DNA of 64,000 nt from Cytophagales bacterium (GTDB lineage: Bacteria; Bacteroidota; Bacteroidia; Cytophagales; CCMP332). The stretch lies in contig JANQSY010000088.1 of NCBI GenBank assembly GCA_028279065.1, forward strand, positions 1 to 64,000. The letters run 5' to 3'. Position numbers and translations under genes: made by a program. Positions 59,852 to 64,000 of the stretch are shown here, piece by piece (position 1 is the stretch's first letter; every line of letters begins with the position of its first letter). The notes beneath the pieces were generated by a model. That model was not told where the DNA came from, ran no database searches, and saw nothing but the letters and a program-made list of their open reading frames with translations.

Positions 59852-59943
59852 GAATTCTTCCAGTGCCGTGAAATTAATTTGATTCGAGGGAATAACGAAT
59901 CCTTTTTTGTTGTGGTCTGAGCATTTATGAAGATTTTTGAAAA

Positions 59944-60540
59944 ATGAATGATCCTGAAATTCTCAATAACATTATAAGATCCAGAAGGAGTTTTTACCCG
60001 AAGAGCTACACGGGTGAAATGGTTGATGATTCCATCATCAATGAGATCCTGGAAAACGCAATTTGGGCCCCTACCCATAAACTCACCCAGCCCTGGAGCT
60101 TTACAGTCTTCACAGGTCAGGGAAGACAGGTACTAGCTGAACTTCAAAGCCAATTGTACAAAAAGGTCAGCACAGAAAAAGGTGAATTCAAGGAAGAGAA
60201 ATTCAAGTCATTGCTGGAAAAGCCGATGACGGCCTCGCACATCATCGCTATAGGCATGAAACGCGATCCCAAGGTGCGTATCCCCGAGATCGAGGAGATC
60301 AGCTCGGTAGCTTGTGCGGTTCAAAATATTTATCTAAGCGCCTCAAATTATGGTTTGGGTTGCTATTGGGGAACAGGAGGAATTACATATTTCGACGAGG
60401 CTAAGGAGCATTTTGGATTAGGCCCAGAAGACAGGCTTATGGGGTTTTTCTACATTGGGGTAAAGGCAACCGACAGAGAGATCCCATCAAAACGCATCCC
60501 CAAAGAGGAAAAGGTCAATTGGATCAGGGGTGGATCTTAA
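59944..60540 (+). CDS. nitroreductase-family FMN protein
   Basis: This 198-residue protein has the nitroreductase fold: IRSRRSFYPKSYTGEMVDD at the start (FMN phosphate contact), ILENAIWAPTHKLTQPWSF, and the SSVACAVQNIYLSASNYGLGCYW core with GLGPEDRLMGFFYIG. It would use NAD(P)H to reduce quinones or nitro compounds. It is divergent from the BatA gene and converges with the acyltransferase gene. The physiological substrate is unknown. Confidence 0.9.
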   Translation: MNDPEILNNIIRSRRSFYPKSYTGEMVDDSIINEILENAIWAPTHKLTQPWSFTVFTGQGRQVLAELQSQLYKKVSTEKGEFKEEKFKSLLEKPMTASHIIAIGMKRDPKVRIPEIEEISSVACAVQNIYLSASNYGLGCYWGTGGITYFDEAKEHFGLGPEDRLMGFFYIGVKATDREIPSKRIPKEEKVNWIRGGS

Positions 60541-61286
60541 CTCTCAACCAACAATGAAGGGTGAAGTCCGTTGGCCTGTCCGATCTCTTCCATGATATCT
60601 AGCAGGATGCTTTGATCATCTAAACCCGCATAATTCCTTGGTTCTTTGAATTCAACAATCAGAGAGGTTCGACGTTTCTTGACCATCAAGCCCTTTTTTT
60701 CGAATCCCTTCCTGAATCCTTCCACTTTCACCGGCACAACAATTGGCTCTGCTTCCCTTATGATCTTGGCCGTTCCCTTTCTTGCGGGAGAAAATGGTTT
60801 TGTAGTTCCCTGAGGAAAGGTCACTACCCAACCGGATTTGATTGCCTTCACTATCTTCAGCTGATCTTCCGGAAAGACCGTCCTTTTGACTGCCTCCCCT
60901 TTCTCTCTCCAAGTCCTCCTTACGGTTATTGCCCCGGCAAGAGAAAAGAGAAAAGGAAGAAAGCCTCCCTTTTTCATTGTTTCTCGGGCGGCCACGTAAT
61001 AGCTGGAAACGAAGGGAGGAAACAGATAAAAAGGAGATCTGGTAGAGGAAAACCATCTTTTTCGGGAGAGATGAAAGCCATGGTTGATCGCAGTTACATC
61101 TGCAAAATAAGTTTGGTGATTAGAAACAAAAAGAACGTTGGACTTAGGCAGTTCCTTCAGATGATGGATCCCTTTGAATTTCAATCGTTGAACCCTGGTG
61201 AAGACATACCAACTGGTCAATCCAAAAAGGAAAACCAATATCCCTTTTAAAAAGTAGACATTTCCGAAAGGGTCGCGGAGTTTCAT
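60537..61286 (-). CDS. 1-acyl-glycerol-3-phosphate acyltransferase-like (PlsC family)
   Basis: This encodes 249 residues. The N-terminal helix (YFLKGILVFLFGLTSWYVF) is followed by the acyltransferase domain with SNHQTYFADVTAI and FPQGTTKPFSPARKG (motif III). The first motif has five residues between His and Asp, not the usual four, which is a departure from HX4D; the motif is otherwise clear. It should acylate lysophosphatidate or a similar lipid. It converges with the nitroreductase gene, overlapping by 4 bp, and sits 10 bp after the Rieske gene. Confidence 0.82.
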   Translation of the reverse strand: MKLRDPFGNVYFLKGILVFLFGLTSWYVFTRVQRLKFKGIHHLKELPKSNVLFVSNHQTYFADVTAINHGFHLSRKRWFSSTRSPFYLFPPFVSSYYVAARETMKKGGFLPFLFSLAGAITVRRTWREKGEAVKRTVFPEDQLKIVKAIKSGWVVTFPQGTTKPFSPARKGTAKIIREAEPIVVPVKVEGFRKGFEKKGLMVKKRRTSLIVEFKEPRNYAGLDDQSILLDIMEEIGQANGLHPSLLVES

Positions 61287-61296
61287 CGAATATTTC

Positions 61297-61644
61297 TCAG
61301 GTCGACTGTGAGGGAAAGCCTATGAACACACCATCTTCATTATGCTTTACAGGATAAAAGGTAAGTTCCCCCCCATTGCCTTCCATTTCTTGTCCGGTTT
61401 CCAGATGATAAATATACGAATGGAGATAACATACAATTTCCTTTCCTGTTGGACAGGAACCTCTTGACAAAGGCACCCTTTTATGAGGACATTCATCAAA
61501 AAACGCCCGGATCCCATCTGAATTCCTAATCAGACAAAGCCTATGGTCCCTGTACTTCAATGCCCTTGGAACATTTAGTTCAAGGCTGGACTCAGCTATC
61601 TCCAGGCTGGGAAAGACCCTGACCCATTCTAATTCAGTTTCCAA
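61297..61644 (-). CDS. Rieske-type 2Fe-2S protein
   Basis: This 115-residue protein has the two Rieske cluster motifs, CPHKRVPLSRG (C-x-H) and CYLHSYIYHLETGQ (C-x2-H). It is a stand-alone ferredoxin subunit. The only start is TTG at 61644, overlapping the end of miaA by 11 bp, so it is coupled to it. The family is often found as a ferredoxin partner for an oxygenase, but no such gene is in the window. Confidence 0.88.
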   Translation of the reverse strand: METELEWVRVFPSLEIAESSLELNVPRALKYRDHRLCLIRNSDGIRAFFDECPHKRVPLSRGSCPTGKEIVCYLHSYIYHLETGQEMEGNGGELTFYPVKHNEDGVFIGFPSQST

Positions 61645-62545
61645 TTCTTTCCTTGATTACGCTTAAGATCTTCTGCTCCTGATCAGGGTGGAACCATTGG
61701 ATTTCCGCATCTCTTTTGAACCATGTCATCTGGCGCCTGGCAAACTTTCGGGTATTGGTTTTTATTTTATCAATAGCTTCCTCAAGACTCATTTTCCCAT
61801 CCAGATGGTCAAATATCTCCGAATATCCTACCGAATTCAAAGCCTTCTCGTTTTTGAATTTCATCAAGGAGCCTACTTCCTCAACAAGACCCATTTTGAT
61901 CATTTTTTCAACCCTGTCGTTAATTTTTCTAGCCAAATCTTCGCTGGGAAGCCTTAACCCGATCTTGATCACATTGAAATCCCTTGGTGTTGAACCGCGC
62001 CCTTTCCTGAGCTCAGAGTATTTTACCCCGGTAATTCCGATCACCTCAAGGGCTCGTATCAATCTCCTTGGGTTCTTCTGATCAACAATCTCAAAATACT
62101 CAGGGTCCTTTTGACTTAGCATGTCATTCAAAGCCCGAATCCCCTTATTCTTGAAAATTATTTCCAATTCCTGTCTGATCTTTTCGTCCGCCGATGGAAG
62201 TTCATCAAAACCTTGGATAATGGCGTTAATAAATAATCCTGAGCCCCCGACAACTAACGCCAGGCCTGTTTCAGAAAACAGCTTTTCCAACTGTTTAAGA
62301 CCAAGAACCTCAAACTCTCCTGCATTTAAATGTTCGTCAGGATCTCGAAATCCTACAAAAAAATGTTCAATCTCCTTTTGTTCAGAAATGCTCGGAGCAG
62401 CCGTCCCGATCTCCATTCCTTTGTAAAACTGCCGGGAATCAGCAGATATGATCTTTGTTTCCAGCGATTTGGCGATAGATATTCCCAATCCTGTCTTTCC
62501 AACCGCCGTGGGGCCCAAAACGCATATCAGATATCTTCCTGCCAT
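61634..62545 (-). CDS. miaA: tRNA dimethylallyltransferase
   Basis: This 303-residue enzyme transfers a dimethylallyl group to A37 of tRNAs that read UNN codons. It shows the P-loop LGPTAVGKTGLGISIAK at the N-terminus, IISADSRQFYKGMEIGTAAPS with its catalytic Asp/Ser/Arg, and the ARRQMTWFKRD signature (about residues 270-280). It is of normal length. It is followed by the coupled Rieske gene on the same strand. Confidence 0.97.
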   Translation of the reverse strand: MAGRYLICVLGPTAVGKTGLGISIAKSLETKIISADSRQFYKGMEIGTAAPSISEQKEIEHFFVGFRDPDEHLNAGEFEVLGLKQLEKLFSETGLALVVGGSGLFINAIIQGFDELPSADEKIRQELEIIFKNKGIRALNDMLSQKDPEYFEIVDQKNPRRLIRALEVIGITGVKYSELRKGRGSTPRDFNVIKIGLRLPSEDLARKINDRVEKMIKMGLVEEVGSLMKFKNEKALNSVGYSEIFDHLDGKMSLEEAIDKIKTNTRKFARRQMTWFKRDAEIQWFHPDQEQKILSVIKERIGN

Positions 62546-62635
62546 AAAAATGGTTAGTTCAGGTTGGTTTATAGAAATTTATTGAACAGAAGTAAAGACA
62601 AATTTTGTTCATTTGTAACAGCCATTTTAAGGAAA

Positions 62636-63010
62636 ATGTCAGGTAAAATTCTTGTATTGGAGGATAGTCAGGTTGTTCAAAAACTGATCAAGCAGGTTTT
62701 AACCCTGCAGGGCTTTGAAGTTTTCCCCGCAAAAGACGGTGCCGAGGGGTTAAAGCTGACAAAAAGCATAGATTTTGATATCATGCTGGTCGATCTTCTC
62801 ATGCCGGTTATGGATGGGCTGGAATTCTTAAAGCAGCTCAGGTCATCAAAAGGAAAAAACTCGAATTCAAAAGCGATCGTGATCTCGGGAAATGAATCAA
62901 ACCTGAAGCTGGAGGATCTGAAAGAATATGATGTGGTTGAGATCCTTGAAAAACCCATCAACTTTGATCAACTGAGTAAGATCCTTGAATCCTTTCAAAA
63001 TCAAACATAA
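62636..63010 (+). CDS. single-domain response regulator (CheY-like)
   Basis: Start ATG 62636 (124 residues); the frame extends upstream to 62564. It is a receiver domain only: ILVLEDSQ acidic pocket, Asp in DIMLVDLLMPVMDG as phospho-acceptor, and LEKPIN with the conserved Lys. It should act by protein interaction. It is followed immediately (TAA TTG) by the 91-aa gene and the metallo-beta-lactamase-fold gene, as one operon. Confidence 0.92.
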   Translation: MSGKILVLEDSQVVQKLIKQVLTLQGFEVFPAKDGAEGLKLTKSIDFDIMLVDLLMPVMDGLEFLKQLRSSKGKNSNSKAIVISGNESNLKLEDLKEYDVVEILEKPINFDQLSKILESFQNQT

Positions 63011-63286
63011 TTGCAGATCAAGTATTCAAAAAACTACCTGAATCGTCTCGAGGATCTTTTTTCTGAGACCGAATATATCCTCAGGTATGAAAAGGGAAAT
63101 TTCAAATCGGGTTATTGCCTGGTCAGGGAAGATAAAGTGGCATTGATAAACAAATTTCATCCGCTTGAAAGGAAGATCTCAAACCTCGTGGAGATCATCC
63201 GACAGATCGAGGTGGATCAGGAGAAACTATCCGATAAGAACCGATCTCTTTATCAGCAATTATTGCAAGCAGAGATAAAGCTTTGA
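63011..63286 (+). CDS. small protein, 91 aa, unknown
   Basis: It begins with TTG directly after the response-regulator stop. The protein is highly charged and helical (LNRLEDLFSETEYILRYEKG, EIIRQIEVDQEKLSDKNRSLYQQLLQAEIKL), probably a coiled coil at the end. No family is recognised. Its stop overlaps the start of the next gene, so co-expression with both neighbours is likely. Confidence 0.65.
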   Translation: MQIKYSKNYLNRLEDLFSETEYILRYEKGNFKSGYCLVREDKVALINKFHPLERKISNLVEIIRQIEVDQEKLSDKNRSLYQQLLQAEIKL

Positions 63287-64000
63287 GGGTTACCTTTTTA
63301 GGAACCGGAACTTCCCAGGGTGTCCCGGTCATTGCCTGTTCTTGCCCTGTCTGCGAAAGCAAGGATCCAAAGGATAAACGACTGCGAACTTCCATTTTGC
63401 TGGAATGGGGCAGCCTCAATCTTATTGTAGATACAGGACCTGATTTCAGGAGTCAAATGTTGAAGTTTAAGGTTCAGAGGGTCGATGGGATCTTCACCAC
63501 TCATGCCCATAGGGACCATATCGCCGGGCTTGATGAGGTAAGGTCATTCAACTTTAAGCAAAAAGAATCCATCCCCTTGTTTTGCCAACAGATCACGGCA
63601 GATAAGATCCAAAGAGATTTTTCATACATATTTTCTGTTCAGGACTATCCCGGATTGCCGAAGATCGACCTATGTCCTGTTCCTTTGAACCCAATTACCT
63701 TCAAAGGCAAAACCGTTGTTCCGGTTGAGGTAATGCATTACAAATTACCTGTCTGGGGATTCAGGTTTGACGATTTCACATATATCACAGACGCAAAAAC
63801 CATTGCTGAAGAGGAAATCCAAAAAATCATTGGTAGCAAGGTTTTAGTATTGAATGCCTTACAAAGGGAGGAGCATATTTCTCATCTAACCCTGGATGAG
63901 GCCATTGACCTTTCTCAAAAGATAGGAGCGAAGACCACATACCTGACCCATATAAGCCATAACCTGGGATTCCATGAGACAGTTTCCAAAGAACTCCCAG
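63283..64000 (+). CDS. metallo-beta-lactamase-fold hydrolase, partial at right edge
   Basis: It begins with TTG at 63283-63285, overlapping the previous stop (TTGA), and runs off the window; 239 codons are present. It has the PhnP/MBL layout: LGTGTSQGVPVIACSCPVC at the start (a Cys-rich element seen in this group), LIVDTGPDFRSQ, and the metal motif THAHRDHIAG (HxHxDH). Later His/Asp ligands include the YITDAKT region and YLTHISHN near the end. It is probably a phosphodiesterase of the PhnP type. The substrate is unknown. Confidence 0.88.
   Translation, partial: MRVTFLGTGTSQGVPVIACSCPVCESKDPKDKRLRTSILLEWGSLNLIVDTGPDFRSQMLKFKVQRVDGIFTTHAHRDHIAGLDEVRSFNFKQKESIPLFCQQITADKIQRDFSYIFSVQDYPGLPKIDLCPVPLNPITFKGKTVVPVEVMHYKLPVWGFRFDDFTYITDAKTIAEEEIQKIIGSKVLVLNALQREEHISHLTLDEAIDLSQKIGAKTTYLTHISHNLGFHETVSKELP

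Noticed and set aside
1-64000. CRISPR array or IS element
   Set aside because: No regularly spaced short repeats and no DDE transposase were seen; the repeats found are Rhs core, recombinase module and tRNA copies.

Overview
The window reads as chromosomal DNA from a Bacteroidota bacterium, probably order Cytophagales. Grounds: gene content typical of that phylum (paired DUF4199 proteins, a BatA-domain protein, TonB-dependent receptors with lipoprotein partners, HmuY, LytS/LytTR pairs, outer-membrane barrel proteins), low-to-moderate GC, and many coupled starts of the TAATG type. The order-level placement is inference; no rRNA is present.

Positions 1-11.4 kb form an accessory region with two kinds of material. 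The first is Rhs/Tc 'warhead' cassettes. A 365-aa orphan Rhs tip (1942-3036) has its own translationally coupled three-TM immunity candidate. A second Rhs tip runs off the left edge (1-171). A decayed cassette start lies at 3113-3208. Each complete tip/immunity pair is followed downstream by the same module: a small winged-helix-like protein with a C-terminal membrane helix, then a tyrosine recombinase (intact at 9638-10759, truncated at 701-852). The second kind is a small mobile-element-like core: a phage/plasmid gpII/X-type replication protein, small ORFs, an XRE regulator next to a 16-bp palindrome, and a PD-(D/E)XK-like nuclease candidate.

Positions 11.4-28.9 kb hold a Tc (toxin complex) locus on the minus strand: a TcA-like protein of 3240 aa, then a fused TcB-TcC protein of 2397 aa with an HExxH metallopeptidase-like tip, then a lipoprotein placed as an immunity gene. 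Upstream, from 29.4 to 33.2 kb, are a stand-alone LuxR-type HTH, three unknown genes and a LytS/LytTR two-component pair, all on the same strand.

The orphan tip shares a 176-bp Rhs-core segment (about 93% identical, with a 61-bp identical run) with the full-length TcB-TcC gene. The main hypothesis is a swappable toxin-tip system: recombination in the shared core would replace tip plus immunity on the injector-like Tc carrier, and a recombinase is carried with each cassette. The two pairings fit in kind: a peptidase tip with a lipoprotein, and a hydrophobic, possibly membrane-active tip with a membrane protein.

Positions 33.5-34.1 kb hold a tRNA-Asp flanked on both sides by partial copies of itself and of its terminator, with hairpins in place of the missing parts, and a GIY-YIG gene whose 3' end reads into the tRNA.

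Positions 34.3-64 kb are ordinary chromosomal genes: a DUF255 thioredoxin-like protein, a possible copper-linked TonB receptor module, NAD-linked formate dehydrogenase (fdsA, fdsB), an HmuY/TonB/AraC haem or iron locus, lipid acyltransferases, envelope proteins, a methyltransferase and glycosyltransferase, two DUF4199 proteins, a dihydroorotase homologue that has lost its metal ligands, a BatA protein, nitroreductase, Rieske protein, miaA, and a coupled response regulator/unknown/metallo-beta-lactamase-fold operon cut by the right edge.
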